Positions 26,211-36,258 are shown, numbered from the stretch's first letter. The stretch is 64,000 bases of DNA from Nonomuraea zeae (GCF_005889725.1 NZ_VCKX01000030.1:1-64000); one strand, 5' to 3'. Notes: generated by a model not told the origin, from the sequence alone. Numbers and translations: made by a program.

Positions 26211-27483
26211 GACCATCCGTGTCGGCGGCCTCACCCGGGTCGAAGGTGAAGGCGCGCTGCTCGTCCGCGCCCGCGGCGGCCGCATCACCGACCTGCAGCT
26301 GCGCATCTACGAGCCGCCGCGTTTCTTCGAGGCGCTGCTGCGCGGGCGCGCCTTCACCGAGCCGCCCGACATCACCGCCCGCGTCTGCGGGATCTGCCCC
26401 GTCGCCTACCAGATGAGCGCCTGCCAGGCCCTGGAGTCGGCCTGCGGCGTCACCGTCGAGGGCCCGCTACGCGACCTGCGGCTCCTGCTCTACTACGGCG
26501 AGTGGATCGAGTCCCACGCCCTGCACATCTACCTGCTGCACGCCCCCGACTTCCTCGGCTATCCCAGCGGCCTCGCCATGGCCGCCGACCACCGGCCGCT
26601 GGTCGAGCGCGGCCTGGCGCTGAAGAAGGCGGGCAACGAGCTGGTCGCCGCCGTCGGCGGGCGCGCCATCCACCCGATCAACGTCAGGGTGGGCGGCTTC
26701 TACCACGCGCCCCGCGATCTCACGCCCGTGGCCGAACGCCTCCAGGACGCGCTGCGAGCGGCCCTGGCCACCGTCGAGTGGGTCAGCGGCTTCGATTTCC
26801 CCGGCGTCGAGCACGACTACCGCTTCCTCGCGCTGCGTCACCCCACCGACTACGCCATCCTGTCCGGCGACGTCGCCGTCAGCGACGGCACCTCCTTCCC
26901 CGTCGCCGACTGGCCACGCCACGTCGTCGAGGAGCAGGTGCCGCATTCCACCGCGCTGCACGCCCGCCTCGACGGCCGTCCCGGCTACCTCACCGGGCCC
27001 CTGGCCCGCTACGCGCTCAACGCCGCGCGCCTGTCCCCGCTGGCCTCGCGCGCCGCCGCTGACGCCGGGCTCGGGCCGGTGTGCCGCAACCCGTTCCGCA
27101 GCATCGTCGTCCGCGCCGTGGAGATCGTGCACGCCTGCGAGGAGGCGCTTCGCATCATCGAGCGATACACCCCGCCGGACCAGGCAGCGCTGCCTGTCAC
27201 AGCCCGTTCCGGCGAGGGCCACGGCGCCTCCGAGGCCCCGCGCGGCACCCTTTACCACCGCTACCGGATCGACGACGCCGGCCTGATCGCCGAGGCCGAC
27301 ATCGTCCCGCCGACCGCCCAGAACCAGGCCCGCATCGAAGCCGACCTGCACGCCCTCGTCGAGCCTCGCCTCAGCCTGCCCGTCCCCGAGCTCACCGAGC
27401 TGTGCGAGCGCGCGATCCGCAACCACGACCCGTGCATCTCCTGCTCGGCCCACTTCCTCGACCTGCGTCTCCGCCATGGCTAG
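26200..27483 (+). CDS. hydA: [NiFe] hydrogenase group 3b, large (catalytic) subunit
   Basis: 427-residue NiFe-active-site subunit. L1 motif is [17 protein letters not shown] with both Cys, and L2 motif is [13 protein letters not shown] at the C-terminus with both Cys and the His at which the protease cuts; nine residues follow the His, giving a short cleavable tail. Group 3b enzymes couple reversible H2 oxidation/evolution to NADP(H) in the cytosol. It overlaps the small-subunit gene by 11 bp and the protease gene by 8 bp. In M. smegmatis the group 3b enzyme is a DosR-controlled fermentative hydrogenase, which fits this setting. Confidence 0.95.
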   Translation: MTHKTIRVGGLTRVEGEGALLVRARGGRITDLQLRIYEPPRFFEALLRGRAFTEPPDITARVCGICPVAYQMSACQALESACGVTVEGPLRDLRLLLYYGEWIESHALHIYLLHAPDFLGYPSGLAMAADHRPLVERGLALKKAGNELVAAVGGRAIHPINVRVGGFYHAPRDLTPVAERLQDALRAALATVEWVSGFDFPGVEHDYRFLALRHPTDYAILSGDVAVSDGTSFPVADWPRHVVEEQVPHSTALHARLDGRPGYLTGPLARYALNAARLSPLASRAAADAGLGPVCRNPFRSIVVRAVEIVHACEEALRIIERYTPPDQAALPVTARSGEGHGASEAPRGTLYHRYRIDDAGLIAEADIVPPTAQNQARIEADLHALVEPRLSLPVPELTELCERAIRNHDPCISCSAHFLDLRLRHG

Positions 27484-27925
27484 GACCGTGGTCATCGGGC
27501 TCGGCAACGACTACCGGGGAGACGACGGGGCCGGACTCGCCGTGGCCCGGCTGCTGCGCGGCATGGGCGTGCCCGCCGTCGAGAACGGCGGCGATCCGGC
27601 CGAGCTCATCGAGGCCTGGACGGGTGCCGACGTCGCCATCGTGATCGACGCCGCGAGCTCGGGCGAGCCGCCGGGCACCGTACGGTGCCACCGCGCTCTC
27701 GGCCACCTGCCCGGCGGCGGCGCGAGCACCCACGCCCTCTCGCTGGCCGACGCCGTGACACTGGCCGGGACGCTCGGCCGGCTTCCCGGGGAGCTGATCG
27801 TCTACACCGTGGAAGGAGCCGGGTTCGGCCTGGGCGCCGGGATGTCGGAGCCGGCCGCCGCGGCCGTGTCGTACCTCGCCCGGACGATCGCACGGGATCT
27901 GGGCGAGCCCCGTGCGCGCGCGTGA
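27476..27925 (+). CDS. hycI: hydrogenase maturation protease
   Basis: 149-residue Ni-dependent endopeptidase of the HyaD/HycI family that trims the large-subunit C-terminus after Ni insertion. Visible are [20 protein letters not shown] with the metal-binding Asp/Glu region, [17 protein letters not shown], and [16 protein letters not shown]. It is last gene of the operon and ends 2 bp from the convergent hypE. Symbol assigned by family only. Confidence 0.88.
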   Translation: MARTVVIGLGNDYRGDDGAGLAVARLLRGMGVPAVENGGDPAELIEAWTGADVAIVIDAASSGEPPGTVRCHRALGHLPGGGASTHALSLADAVTLAGTLGRLPGELIVYTVEGAGFGLGAGMSEPAAAAVSYLARTIARDLGEPRARA

Positions 27926-27927
27926 CC

Positions 27928-28977
27928 TCAGCAGATCCGGGGAAGCTGCTCGCCCACCAGCATGTCGACGACCCGCCTGGAACCGACCAGGGTCCGCATG
28001 ACGACGCGGCCCGGATGGTCCGGCACCACGGTGCCGATGCGCTCGGCGCCCGCGCCTTCCGGCAGCTCGCGCATCGCGGCGAGGACCTCGCCGGCCCTGG
28101 CCGGGTCCACGAACGCCACGAGGCAGCCCTCGTTGGCCACGTGCAGCGGGTCCAGGCCCAGCAGATCGCAGGCGGCGGCCACCTGGGCCGGGACGGGAAC
28201 GGCGGACTCCTCCAGCTCCACGCCCACCTCCGAGGCGGCGGCCAGCTCGTTGAGCGCGCTGGCCAGACCGCCTCTGGTGGGATCGCGCATCACGTGCACG
28301 CCGCAACGTCCCGCCGTGATCATCGCCGCGACCAGGCGGTGCAGCGGCCGGCTGTCGGAGGTCAGCTCGCTCTCGAAGCCGAGGCCCTCGCGGGTGCTGA
28401 GGATGGTGACGCCGTGCAGCCCGATCGGGCCGGACAGCAGCACCGCGTCACCCGGCCGGCCGTTCGCGGCGGCCGGGGCCGCGCCGGGCAGCCGGATGCC
28501 GATCCCGGTCGTGGTGAGGTAGAGGCCGTCCGCCGCGCCTCTGCCGACGACCTTGGTGTCGCCGGTCACGACCCGGACGTCGCAGCCGCGGGCCGCCTCG
28601 GCGACCGACGTGGTGACGCGGCGCAGCTCCTCCAGCGGCAGGCCCTCCTCGACGATGTAGGCCAGGCTGAGCGCGACCGGCACCGCCCCCATCATGGCCA
28701 GGTCGTTGACCGTGCCGTGCACGGCCAGCGAGCCGATGTCACCGCCGGGGAAGAAGCGCGGCGTGACCACGAACCCGTCGGTGGACATCACGACCTCGGG
28801 CGCGCCGGTGACGACGACCGCGGCATCCTCCGTGGCGCGGGCGCCCAGGCGCGGAGTCAGGTCGGCGAGCAGCTCGGCCATGAGCTGCCCGCCCGAGCCG
28901 TGGCCGAGCAGCACCCGCTCGCCCTCGGCGTGCGGGACCGGGCAGGTGGCGGCGATCGGATCGTATGCCGTGCTCAT
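27928..28977 (-). CDS. hypE: hydrogenase expression/formation protein HypE
   Basis: 349 residues. Dehydrates the HypF-made carbamoyl group on its own C-terminal Cys to thiocyanate, the source of the CN ligands. The AIR-synthase-like ATP site is in [15 protein letters not shown] and [39 protein letters not shown] and [19 protein letters not shown] are canonical. The end is the required PRIC. The start at 28977 overlaps the hypD stop (ATGA). Confidence 0.96.
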   Translation of the reverse strand: MSTAYDPIAATCPVPHAEGERVLLGHGSGGQLMAELLADLTPRLGARATEDAAVVVTGAPEVVMSTDGFVVTPRFFPGGDIGSLAVHGTVNDLAMMGAVPVALSLAYIVEEGLPLEELRRVTTSVAEAARGCDVRVVTGDTKVVGRGAADGLYLTTTGIGIRLPGAAPAAANGRPGDAVLLSGPIGLHGVTILSTREGLGFESELTSDSRPLHRLVAAMITAGRCGVHVMRDPTRGGLASALNELAAASEVGVELEESAVPVPAQVAAACDLLGLDPLHVANEGCLVAFVDPARAGEVLAAMRELPEGAGAERIGTVVPDHPGRVVMRTLVGSRRVVDMLVGEQLPRIC

Positions 28978-30077
28978 GGCGGCTCCCGTCTCGTACGGCC
29001 GGCGTTGTGAAAGGCGGCGCAGGTGCCCTCGGCGGAGACCATCGGCGCGCCCAGGGGGCGGCGTGGCGTGCACAGCGTCCCGTAGGAGGAGCAGTCGAGC
29101 GGCGTGCGGGTGCCGCGCAGGATCTCCCCGGCGATGCAGCCGGGATGCTCGGCCGTGCTCAGCCCGCGCACCTCGAAGCGTGCGGCGGCGTCGAAGGCCG
29201 CGAACTCGGGTGCGAGGACCAACCCGCTGGCCGGGATCTCCCCGATCCCCCGCCACGTCTGGTCGCTCACCCGGAACACCCTTCGGAGCGCGTCCCGGGC
29301 GAAGGTGTTGCCGTCGCGGCGGACCGCCCGCGCGTACTGGTTCTCGACCTCGAAGCGCCCCTCCTCCAGCTGCCGCACGGCCATGAGGATGCCTTCCAGC
29401 AGGTCGAGCGGCTCGAACCCGGTGACCACGATCGGCACCCGGTAGCGCGCGGCGAGCGGCTCGTACTCGGTCCAGCCCATGACGGCGCAGACGTGACCGG
29501 CCGCCAGGAACGCGTCCACGCCGCCGTCGGCGGCCGGCGCGGACTCCATGATCGCGGCCATCGCCGGCGGCACCAGGACGTGGCTGACCAGCACGCTGAA
29601 GTTGGCCAGCCCCTCCTCGGCGGCGCGCAGCACGGCCATCGCGTTGGCCGGCGCCGTGGTCTCGAATCCGACCGCGAAGAACACCACCTGCCGGCCGGGG
29701 TTCGCCGCGGCCACCCGCACGGCGTCGAGCGGCGAGTAGACGACGCGTACGTCCGCGCCCCGGGCCTTGGCCGACAGCAGGTCGCCGCCGGAGCCGGGGA
29801 CGCGCAGCATGTCGCCGAACGACGTGAAGATCACTTCTGGGTGGTCCGCGATGGCGAGGGCGCGGTCGATGGTGGCCAGCGGTGTCACACAGACCGGGCA
29901 GCCGGGGCCGTGCACCATGCGTACCGGGATCAGCTCGTCGATGCCCTGCCTGACGATGGTGTGCGTCTGCCCGCCGCAGACCTCCATGACCGACCACCGC
30001 CGGGTCGCGGCGGCGCGGATCTCGGCCACGAGCCTCCGGGCGAGCACCGGGTCCCGATACTCATCGAGATACCTCAT
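28974..30077 (-). CDS. hypD: hydrogenase formation protein HypD
   Basis: 367-residue 4Fe-4S protein acting with HypC as scaffold for Fe(CN)2CO assembly. Conserved segments are [81 protein letters not shown] and the C-terminal Cys regions [12 protein letters not shown] and [13 protein letters not shown]. It overlaps hypC by 17 bp. Confidence 0.96.
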   Translation of the reverse strand: MRYLDEYRDPVLARRLVAEIRAAATRRWSVMEVCGGQTHTIVRQGIDELIPVRMVHGPGCPVCVTPLATIDRALAIADHPEVIFTSFGDMLRVPGSGGDLLSAKARGADVRVVYSPLDAVRVAAANPGRQVVFFAVGFETTAPANAMAVLRAAEEGLANFSVLVSHVLVPPAMAAIMESAPAADGGVDAFLAAGHVCAVMGWTEYEPLAARYRVPIVVTGFEPLDLLEGILMAVRQLEEGRFEVENQYARAVRRDGNTFARDALRRVFRVSDQTWRGIGEIPASGLVLAPEFAAFDAAARFEVRGLSTAEHPGCIAGEILRGTRTPLDCSSYGTLCTPRRPLGAPMVSAEGTCAAFHNAGRTRREPP

Positions 30078-30294
30078 CCAGCCCTCCCGGGATCGCGCGC
30101 AGCACCTCGAGCGTGCGCAGCGCCTCGTCCTCGTCCAGCAGCGAGATCGCGAACCCGACGTGCACGATCACGTAGTCGCCCGGCCGCGCCTCGGGCGTGT
30201 ACGACAGGCACACCTCACGCCGCAGCCCGTCGAAGTCGGCCGTCCCCATCTCGCCGTCGCGGCCGACGATCCGGCCCGGCACTCCTAGGCACAT
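30061..30294 (-). CDS. hypC: hydrogenase assembly chaperone HypC
   Basis: 77-residue HypC/HupF chaperone. The essential N-terminal Cys motif is [30 protein letters not shown] and [20 protein letters not shown] follow. It carries the Fe(CN)2CO unit with HypD to the large subunit. The start overlaps the hypF end by 10 bp. Confidence 0.95.
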   Translation of the reverse strand: MCLGVPGRIVGRDGEMGTADFDGLRREVCLSYTPEARPGDYVIVHVGFAISLLDEDEALRTLEVLRAIPGGLDEVSR

Positions 30295-32552
30295 GACGAC
30301 CTCGCATCGCCGCCGGTCCGGCCCGACAGGCGCGCCGCGGCGATCGCCGCCTGGCCGTAGCTGATGCCGCCGTCGTTGACCGGGACCCGCTCGCCGATGT
30401 ACGGCTCGAACCCGGCCGCCGACAGCCTGGCCAGCACGTCCGTGGCGAGCAGCCGGTTCTGGAACACGCCGCCGGACAGGCACACCTGGGTGACGTCGTG
30501 CTCGGCGGCGGCCCGCTCGCACAGCAGCACGGTGACCGCCGCGACGGTGGCGTGGAAGGCGGCGGCGAGCCGGCCGGCCGGCTCGCCGTCCGCCTTGGCC
30601 TCCAGCAGGTGCCGCAGCGTGGCGACGCCGTCGTACACCCACACGCCGTCCCGCCGCTCCAGCCGCCAGGCCAGCGGCTCGGCCCCGGGGAACTCGGCCG
30701 CCGCCTGCTCCAGGCGTAGCGCCGCCTCGCCCTCGAAGCCGTTGACGTCGCACACCCCCAGGAGCGCCGCCGCGGCGTCGAACAGCCGGCCCGCGCTGGA
30801 GGCGACGGGACAGTTCACCCCTCGCGTGATCATGCGCCGGATGACGTCGCGGTCGGGCAGCCCGGCGGCGAGGCCATCGGGTATGGGCTCGCCGATGGTC
30901 TCGCCGCCGAGCAGGTAGCCGAGTGCCATGCGGGCCGGCCTGAGTACGGCCGCGCTCCCGCCGGGCATCGGCGCGTGCGAGAAGCGGCCGAGCCGCCGGT
31001 AGCCGGTGTAGCCGGCCAGCAGCAGCTCGCCGCCCCAGAACGTGCCGTCGTCGCCCAGACCCAGCCCGTCGTAGGCGACGCCGAGGAACGGCGGTCGCAG
31101 GGCGTGCTCGGCGGCCACGGCGGCCACGTGCGCGTGATGGTGCTGGACCGCGATGCGGCTGGGCAGGCGCCGGGCCAGGCGGGTGGACAGGTAGCCGGGA
31201 TGCAGGTCGTGGACGGTGTGGACGGGATCGATGGCGTGGATGCGGCTCAGGCTCCCGAGCGCCGCCTCGTACGCGTCCAGGGTCTCGGCGTCGGACAGGT
31301 CGCCGATGTGCGGCCCGAGGACCGCGTGCTCGCCGTCGGCCAGCGTGAACGTGCTCTTGAGCTGGGCGCCGACGGCGAGCAGGGGCTCCGGCGTGCTGAT
31401 CGGCAGGCGCAGCGGCGCCGGCGCCAGGCCGCGGGCGCGGCGGATCACCGTCGAACGCGACCCGAACGAGCGGATCACCGAGTCGTCGTAGCGGGCCGCG
31501 ATGGGCCGGTCATGGGTGAGCACGCCGTCCACGTCCAGCCCGGACGGCGGCTCGACGCACATGGGGCTGTCGGCGTGGTTGGCGCTGGTGACCACCAGCG
31601 GGCCGCGCAGCCCGTCGAGCAGCAGGTGGTGCAGCGGCGTGTACGGCAGGAACAACCCGACGTCCGCGAGCCCGTTGCAGACCTCGGGCGCCAGCACCCC
31701 GAGCCGCCGCGGCGCCAGCACGATCGGCGCCGACGGTCCCCGCAGCAGGGCCCGGGCGGGCTCGGTGAGCACCGCGAGCGCATCCGCCGCCGTGACGTCC
31801 CTGACCATGACCGCCAGCGGTTTCGCCTCCCGCCCCTTGATCTGGCGTATCCGCGCCACGGCCGCGCCGTCGAGCGCGTCACAGACGAGCTGGAAGCCGC
31901 CGAGCCCCTTGACCGCGACCACGCCTCCGGCCGAGACGATCTCGACGGCGGCCCGCAGCGCGGCATCCCCCTCCACGCTCGTGAAGCGCAGCCGGGGGCC
32001 GCAGGAGCCGCAGGCGATGGGTTCGGCGTGGAAGCGGCGGTCGGCGGGGTCGTGGTATTCGGCGGCGCACGCGGCACACATCTCGAACGCCCGCATCGTG
32101 GTGCGGACGCGGTCGTAGGGGAGGCTTTCCACGATGGTCGCCCGCGGCCCGCAGGCCGTGCAGTTGATGAACGGGTAGCGGTGACGCCTGTTGGCCGGAT
32201 CGAACAGCTCGCGCAGGCAATCCGCACAGGTGGCCAGGTCGGGCGGGATCTCCCGGGCCCGGCCCGGCACGGCCTCGCTCTCGACGATCTCGAAGCCGGC
32301 CGGCCGCCCGTCCGGGCGGTCGGGGGTCACCACCAGGTCGCGGATCTGCGCCGCGCCGGGCTGGTCCGATGTCATCGTGGACAGGAACGCCTCCAGGCGG
32401 GCTCGGGAGCCGGTGGCGTTGATCACCACGTGCCCGCCGGCGTTCCGTACGTCCCCCCGGAGCCCCAGCCCGGTCGCCAGGCGATGGACGAACGGCCGGA
32501 ACCCCACGCCCTGCACGGCTCCGTACACCTCGATGCGCCAGGCCACGTCCAT
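30285..32552 (-). CDS. hypF: carbamoyltransferase HypF
   Basis: 755 residues, the usual length. Converts carbamoyl-phosphate to carbamoyl-adenylate and passes it to HypE. Domains: acylphosphatase (YGAVQGVGFRPFVHRLA, residues 8-90), two zinc-finger repeats (CADCLRELFDPANRRHRYPF with NCTACGP; CAACAAEYHDPADRR with CGSCGP), YrdC-like domain (VVAVKGLGGFQLVCDA), and the Kae1-like carbamoyltransferase domain (VQHHHAHVAAVAAEH, VAYDGLGLGDDGTFWGGE, VCLSGGVFQNRLL). GGAGGAGGGG precedes the ATG. It is 26 bp after the usp gene, so in the same transcript. hypA and hypB are not in the window. Confidence 0.96.
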   Translation of the reverse strand: MDVAWRIEVYGAVQGVGFRPFVHRLATGLGLRGDVRNAGGHVVINATGSRARLEAFLSTMTSDQPGAAQIRDLVVTPDRPDGRPAGFEIVESEAVPGRAREIPPDLATCADCLRELFDPANRRHRYPFINCTACGPRATIVESLPYDRVRTTMRAFEMCAACAAEYHDPADRRFHAEPIACGSCGPRLRFTSVEGDAALRAAVEIVSAGGVVAVKGLGGFQLVCDALDGAAVARIRQIKGREAKPLAVMVRDVTAADALAVLTEPARALLRGPSAPIVLAPRRLGVLAPEVCNGLADVGLFLPYTPLHHLLLDGLRGPLVVTSANHADSPMCVEPPSGLDVDGVLTHDRPIAARYDDSVIRSFGSRSTVIRRARGLAPAPLRLPISTPEPLLAVGAQLKSTFTLADGEHAVLGPHIGDLSDAETLDAYEAALGSLSRIHAIDPVHTVHDLHPGYLSTRLARRLPSRIAVQHHHAHVAAVAAEHALRPPFLGVAYDGLGLGDDGTFWGGELLLAGYTGYRRLGRFSHAPMPGGSAAVLRPARMALGYLLGGETIGEPIPDGLAAGLPDRDVIRRMITRGVNCPVASSAGRLFDAAAALLGVCDVNGFEGEAALRLEQAAAEFPGAEPLAWRLERRDGVWVYDGVATLRHLLEAKADGEPAGRLAAAFHATVAAVTVLLCERAAAEHDVTQVCLSGGVFQNRLLATDVLARLSAAGFEPYIGERVPVNDGGISYGQAAIAAARLSGRTGGDARSSCA

Positions 32553-32578
32553 GAGCCCCTCCTCCGCGTGAGCGCGCC

Positions 32579-33424
32579 TCAGGTCCCGCGAACGACGGCG
32601 ACCGTGCAGCGCGCGTGGTGCAGGGTGGCCCGGCTGACCGAGCCGAGCAGTGCCGAGCGGACGGTGCCGCGCCCATGAGAGCCCACCACCAGCAGATCGG
32701 CGTGCAGGGAGGCCTGCGTGAGCGCATCGACCGCGTGTCCGCACCGGACGTCCTCGGCGATCGTCACCTGCGGGTATTCCGCCCGGAAAGTCGACAGCCG
32801 GTCCGCGACGGCCCGCTGCCGAACGGTGCGGGTCTCGTGCATCTCATGAGGACGCTCGGTGGCGAACACGCGCACCGGCAGCTGCCAGATGTGCAGGGCC
32901 CGCAGGGTGCTTCCGCGCAGGGCCGCCTGCTCGAAGGCGTAGGCCAGGGCGGGCTGGGATTCGGGATAGTCGTCCACGCCCACCACGACCTCGCCGTATT
33001 TGGGTCGCCGGTCGCCGTGCACCACCACGACCGGGCAGTCGGCCTGCCCGGCGACGTGTTCGCTGACCGAGCCGAGCAGCGCTCCGGCGAGCCCGCCCAG
33101 ACCCCGGCTGCCGACGACCAGCTCGGTGGCCGTTCTGCCCTGATCGAGCAGGACCGCCGCGGGCGCCCCTTCCACCACCTGTGTCGTCACCTCGACGGTC
33201 GGCTGCCGCTCGTGGACGAGCGCCACCGCCTCCTGCAACACCTTGTGACTCGCCCGCAGCAACGTGTCGGGCCGGTCGGGGCCCGGGAATTTGGCGATCT
33301 GGTACGGCGTGCGGTCCACCGCATGGACGAGCAGCAGCGACTGGTGCATGCGGACAGCGTCACCGGCGGCCCAGTCGACTGCGGCGCGTGCGGGCACGGA
33401 GCCGTCGACACCTACAACGATCAT
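32579..33424 (-). CDS. universal stress protein, two UspA domains
   Basis: 281 residues, two ATP-binding Usp domains (about 1-140 and 146-280). Each keeps the GxxG-9x-G(S/T) motif: VVGSRGLGGLAGALLGSVS and VVGSHGRGTVRSALLGSVS. Tandem Usp proteins of this size are typical DosR-regulon members in mycobacteria. It is first gene of the usp-hypFCDE operon, with a DosR-type pair 53-88 bp upstream, so the Hyp genes appear to be under the same control. Confidence 0.93.
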   Translation of the reverse strand: MIVVGVDGSVPARAAVDWAAGDAVRMHQSLLLVHAVDRTPYQIAKFPGPDRPDTLLRASHKVLQEAVALVHERQPTVEVTTQVVEGAPAAVLLDQGRTATELVVGSRGLGGLAGALLGSVSEHVAGQADCPVVVVHGDRRPKYGEVVVGVDDYPESQPALAYAFEQAALRGSTLRALHIWQLPVRVFATERPHEMHETRTVRQRAVADRLSTFRAEYPQVTIAEDVRCGHAVDALTQASLHADLLVVGSHGRGTVRSALLGSVSRATLHHARCTVAVVRGT

Positions 33425-33476
33425 GGTTCCTCCTCTGTCATCACACCAGCGAAGCGCGGCTGAGAATGGGTGTGCA

Positions 33477-33512
33477 GGGCCGTTGGTCCCGGCGATGAAG
33501 GCCCAAGGACCG
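33477..33512 (-). promoter_or_regulatory. paired DosR-type operator upstream of usp-hypFCDE
   Basis: GGGCCGTTGGTCCC (33477-33490) and AGGCCCAAGGACCG (33499-33512), centres exactly 22 bp apart. Confidence 0.75.
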
Positions 33513-33568
33513 CCTCTCGCGGGGGGAGATCGGGCGCGGGCAGGGACCCGCCCGCGCCCGGCCTGGCG

Positions 33569-33982
33569 TCAGTGCTCGACGGTGATCCGCCGGCCTTCGG
33601 CCTTCTTGTCCTCGGCCAGCCCCACGCTGACCTCCAGGATGCCGCCCTTGTAGACGGCCTTGACGTCATCGGTCTTGGCCGTGGCGGGCAGCGTGACCGT
33701 CCGGGAGAGCGACCCGTAGGCGAACTCGGAACGGTGCGGATCGGTGGTCTTCCTGGCTTTCTCGGCCCGGATGTGGAGCAGGCCACCGCTCACGGTGACC
33801 TCGACATCCTTGTCAGGGTCGATGCCGGGCAGTTCGGCCCGCAGCACGTACCGGCCGTCGGCGATGTAGTCCTCGACCCGGACGATCTGTCCGAAGGGCC
33901 GGAACCCGAACATCGGGCTCTCCATCCACTCGAACAGCTCCGGGAAGGGGAGCCTCATCTCTCTCCGCTCAGGCAGGCTCAT
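33569..33982 (-). CDS. Hsp20/alpha-crystallin small heat shock protein
   Basis: 137 residues. The alpha-crystallin domain spans about 35-130: VEDYIADGRYVLRAELPGID, VTVSGGLLHIRAEKA, FAYGSLSRTVTLPATAKTDD and YKGGILEVSVGLAEDKKAEG. ATP-independent holdase forming oligomers. HspX/Acr, the hallmark of the mycobacterial DosR regulon, belongs to this family. The start at 33982 has AAGGAGG upstream, and a strong box pair lies about 70-105 bp further up. Confidence 0.95.
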   Translation of the reverse strand: MSLPERREMRLPFPELFEWMESPMFGFRPFGQIVRVEDYIADGRYVLRAELPGIDPDKDVEVTVSGGLLHIRAEKARKTTDPHRSEFAYGSLSRTVTLPATAKTDDVKAVYKGGILEVSVGLAEDKKAEGRRITVEH

Positions 33983-34051
33983 CGCGACCTCCTTCCGTGG
34001 GGTCCTGATTCCCACGTCTCCAGCACACACCCGGCATCGGGCGACCCCCAG

Positions 34052-34087
34052 AGGACGAAGTCCTCTCAGGTCAGGGACCTTCGGCAC
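34052..34087 (-). promoter_or_regulatory. paired DosR-type operator upstream of hsp20
   Basis: AGGACGAAGTCCTC (34052-34065; extended palindrome AGAGGACGAAGTCCTCT) and GGGACCTTCGGCAC (34074-34087), centres 22 bp apart. Confidence 0.75.
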
Positions 34088-34115
34088 GCCCCCGCTCCCG
34101 GCCGGCGGGGCGTCC

Positions 34116-34129
34116 GGGGCCTTCGCCCC
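34116..34129 (+). promoter_or_regulatory. DosR-type box upstream of alcohol dehydrogenase
   Basis: GGGGCCTTCGCCCC, a symmetric variant, 54 bp before the ADH start. With the hsp20 boxes it makes a divergent control region. Confidence 0.55.
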
Positions 34130-34182
34130 TACCTCTCCGTGGGTCGCGGAGAGAGGGTGGGAGAATAGGACAGGAGGTCACC

Positions 34183-35232
34183 ATGAAGGCGCTGATCTAC
34201 CACGGGCCAGGCCGGCGCACCTGGGAAGACGCCCCGGATCCGCAGGTCATCGAGCCGACGGACGCGATCGTACGCGTGGACGCCGTTACGATCTGCGGCA
34301 CCGACCTGCACATACTCAAAGGCGACGTCCCCACGGTCGAGCCGGGCAGGATACTCGGCCACGAAGCCGTCGGCACGGTCACCGCGACCGGCGGCGCGGT
34401 CACCACTGTCAAGCGGGGAGACCGGGTCCTGGTCTCCTGCATCACCGCCTGCGGCCGCTGCCGCTACTGCCGCACGGGAACGTACGGCCAATGCCTGGGC
34501 GGCGGCGGCTGGATCCTCGGCCACCGCATCGACGGCACCCAGGCCGAGCACGTCCGCGTCCCGTTCGCCGACACCTCCACCCACCTGCTGCCCGACGGCG
34601 TCACGGACGAGGCCGCGCTCATGCTCGCCGACATCCTGCCGACGTCCTACGAGGTCGGTGTCCTCAACGGCCGGGTCCGGCCCGGCGACACCGTCGTCGT
34701 GGTCGGCGCCGGGCCGATCGGCCTGGCCGCCATCACCACCGCGCGGCTGTTCACGCCCAGCTACATCATCGCCGTGGACCCGGCCGCCTCGCGGCTGGAG
34801 GCCGCCAAGAGGCTCGGCGCGGACCTGCTCGTCGGCGCCGGCGACGACGCCGCCGCCGCGGTCTCCGAGCTGACCGGCGGCCTGGGCGCCGACGTGGCCA
34901 TCGAGGCCGTCGGCATCCCGGAGACGTTCGAGCTCTGCACCCGGCTGGTGCGCCCGGGCGGCCACGTCGCCAACGTCGGCGTCCACGGCGCGCCCGCCAC
35001 CCTGCACCTCGAAGACCTGTGGATCCGCAACCTCACCATCACCACCGGCCTCGTCGACACCAGCTCCACCCCGGCCCTGCTCGACATGATCGCCGCCGGG
35101 CGGCTCGACCCCACCACCTTCATCACCCACCGCTACGAGCTGCACGACATGGACGCCGCCTACCAGACGTTCTCCGACCCGGCCGGCACGGGAGCGCTGA
35201 AGGTCGTCCTGTCCCGCCACGCAGACGACTGA
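34183..35232 (+). CDS. zinc-dependent alcohol dehydrogenase
   Basis: 349-residue medium-chain dehydrogenase. Catalytic Zn ligands are in TICGTDLHILKG and GRILGHEAVG; the structural Zn Cys are in CGRCRYCRTGTYGQC. The cofactor motif is VVVVGAGPIGLAAITTARLF and YIIAVDPAASRLEAAKRLGA points to NAD. It could reoxidise NADH by reducing aldehydes under hypoxia. AGGAGG lies 6 bp before the ATG. It is followed by a strong terminator. Confidence 0.93.
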   Translation: MKALIYHGPGRRTWEDAPDPQVIEPTDAIVRVDAVTICGTDLHILKGDVPTVEPGRILGHEAVGTVTATGGAVTTVKRGDRVLVSCITACGRCRYCRTGTYGQCLGGGGWILGHRIDGTQAEHVRVPFADTSTHLLPDGVTDEAALMLADILPTSYEVGVLNGRVRPGDTVVVVGAGPIGLAAITTARLFTPSYIIAVDPAASRLEAAKRLGADLLVGAGDDAAAAVSELTGGLGADVAIEAVGIPETFELCTRLVRPGGHVANVGVHGAPATLHLEDLWIRNLTITTGLVDTSSTPALLDMIAAGRLDPTTFITHRYELHDMDAAYQTFSDPAGTGALKVVLSRHADD

Positions 35233-35244
35233 CGCCGGACCCTG

Positions 35245-35280
35245 CCCGGATCGGATGAGCGGGTCCTCATCCGATCCGGG
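35245..35280. terminator. bidirectional hairpin terminator
   Basis: Perfect 15-bp arms CCCGGATCGGATGAG and its complement with a 6-base loop, between the convergent ADH and usp genes. There is no T-run, as is common in GC-rich actinobacteria. Confidence 0.8.
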
Positions 35281-35314
35281 CGAAATCCGATCTGAGTGAA
35301 GGGGAAACCGGCGG

Positions 35315-36130
35315 TCACCGAGGCCGCACCACCGCGACCGGGCAGGTCACGTGGTGCAGCACGCCGTGGCTGACGGAGCCGAGCACGGTGGAGGCCAGCC
35401 CGCCCCGCCCACGCGAGCCCACCACGACGAGGTCGGCGCTCTCCCCCGCCTTGGCGAGAACGCTCACCGGGTGCCCGGTTGCGGGCTCGTGGGTGATCTC
35501 GACGTCGGGATTCTTCTCCCGCCACAGAGCCACGCTCTCGGCCACCGCCCGGGTGTCCGCCTGGTAGACGTCCACCAGCAGGCTGTTGTAGGCGGCCATG
35601 TACGGCGAGAAGACGGGAGTCTGCCAGGCGAAGACGACATCCAGCGGAACGCCTCGCGCCCGGGCCTGCTCGATCGCGTACTCCATGGCCGCCTCGGAGT
35701 TCTCCGAGCGGTCGTAGCCGACCACCACCCGGCCGTGCGGCGCCACAGAGGGAGCGTGCACGACCACGACCGGCCCTTCGGCGTGCCCGGCGACGGCCAT
35801 GCTGACCGAGCCGACCACCATTTCGGCGAACCCGCCGAGCCCCCGGGTCCCGAGGACCACGGTGTCGGCGGATCCGGACTCGGCGATCAGGACCTTGACC
35901 GCGCTCCCGGGGAGCACCTCCGTGCTCACCTCGACGTCATCGGCCAGCTCGCGCGCCCGGTCACCCGCCGCGGCCAGGGCTCGCGCGCAGTGCTCGCCCT
36001 GCGGGCACTGGCCGCACACGTGCACGATCCGCAGGCCGGCGCCACGCCGCCGGGCGTCCGCCGCGGCCCATTCCACCGCTGCCATTGCCGGAGCGGATCC
36101 GTCCACGCCCACGACGATGTGTCGGTTCAT
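35315..36130 (-). CDS. universal stress protein, two UspA domains
   Basis: 271 residues. Domain 1 has VVLGTRGLGGFAEMVVGSVS and domain 2 has VVVGSRGRGGLASTVLGSVS, both with intact ATP-binding glycines. A CGQCPQGEHC segment in domain 1 adds three cysteines and might respond to redox (inference). GGAGG lies before the start at 36130, with a box pair 62-97 bp upstream. Closely related to the USP at 61808. Confidence 0.93.
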   Translation of the reverse strand: MNRHIVVGVDGSAPAMAAVEWAAADARRRGAGLRIVHVCGQCPQGEHCARALAAAGDRARELADDVEVSTEVLPGSAVKVLIAESGSADTVVLGTRGLGGFAEMVVGSVSMAVAGHAEGPVVVVHAPSVAPHGRVVVGYDRSENSEAAMEYAIEQARARGVPLDVVFAWQTPVFSPYMAAYNSLLVDVYQADTRAVAESVALWREKNPDVEITHEPATGHPVSVLAKAGESADLVVVGSRGRGGLASTVLGSVSHGVLHHVTCPVAVVRPR

Positions 36131-36191
36131 CGCAACCTCCACTACTTGGTCTGTCATGTTCAGCGTCGTCCGACGGGAAGGCCGGCGCCCG

Positions 36192-36226
36192 GGGACGAGG
36201 TCCCCCAGACGAGTGCCTTTGGTCCT
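36192..36226 (-). promoter_or_regulatory. paired DosR-type operator upstream of usp
   Basis: GGGACGAGGTCCCC (36192-36205) and GTGCCTTTGGTCCT (36213-36226), centres 21 bp apart. Confidence 0.72.
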
Positions 36227-36258
36227 CTCTGAGGTGGCGAGTACGTTTGGTCCCCCCA

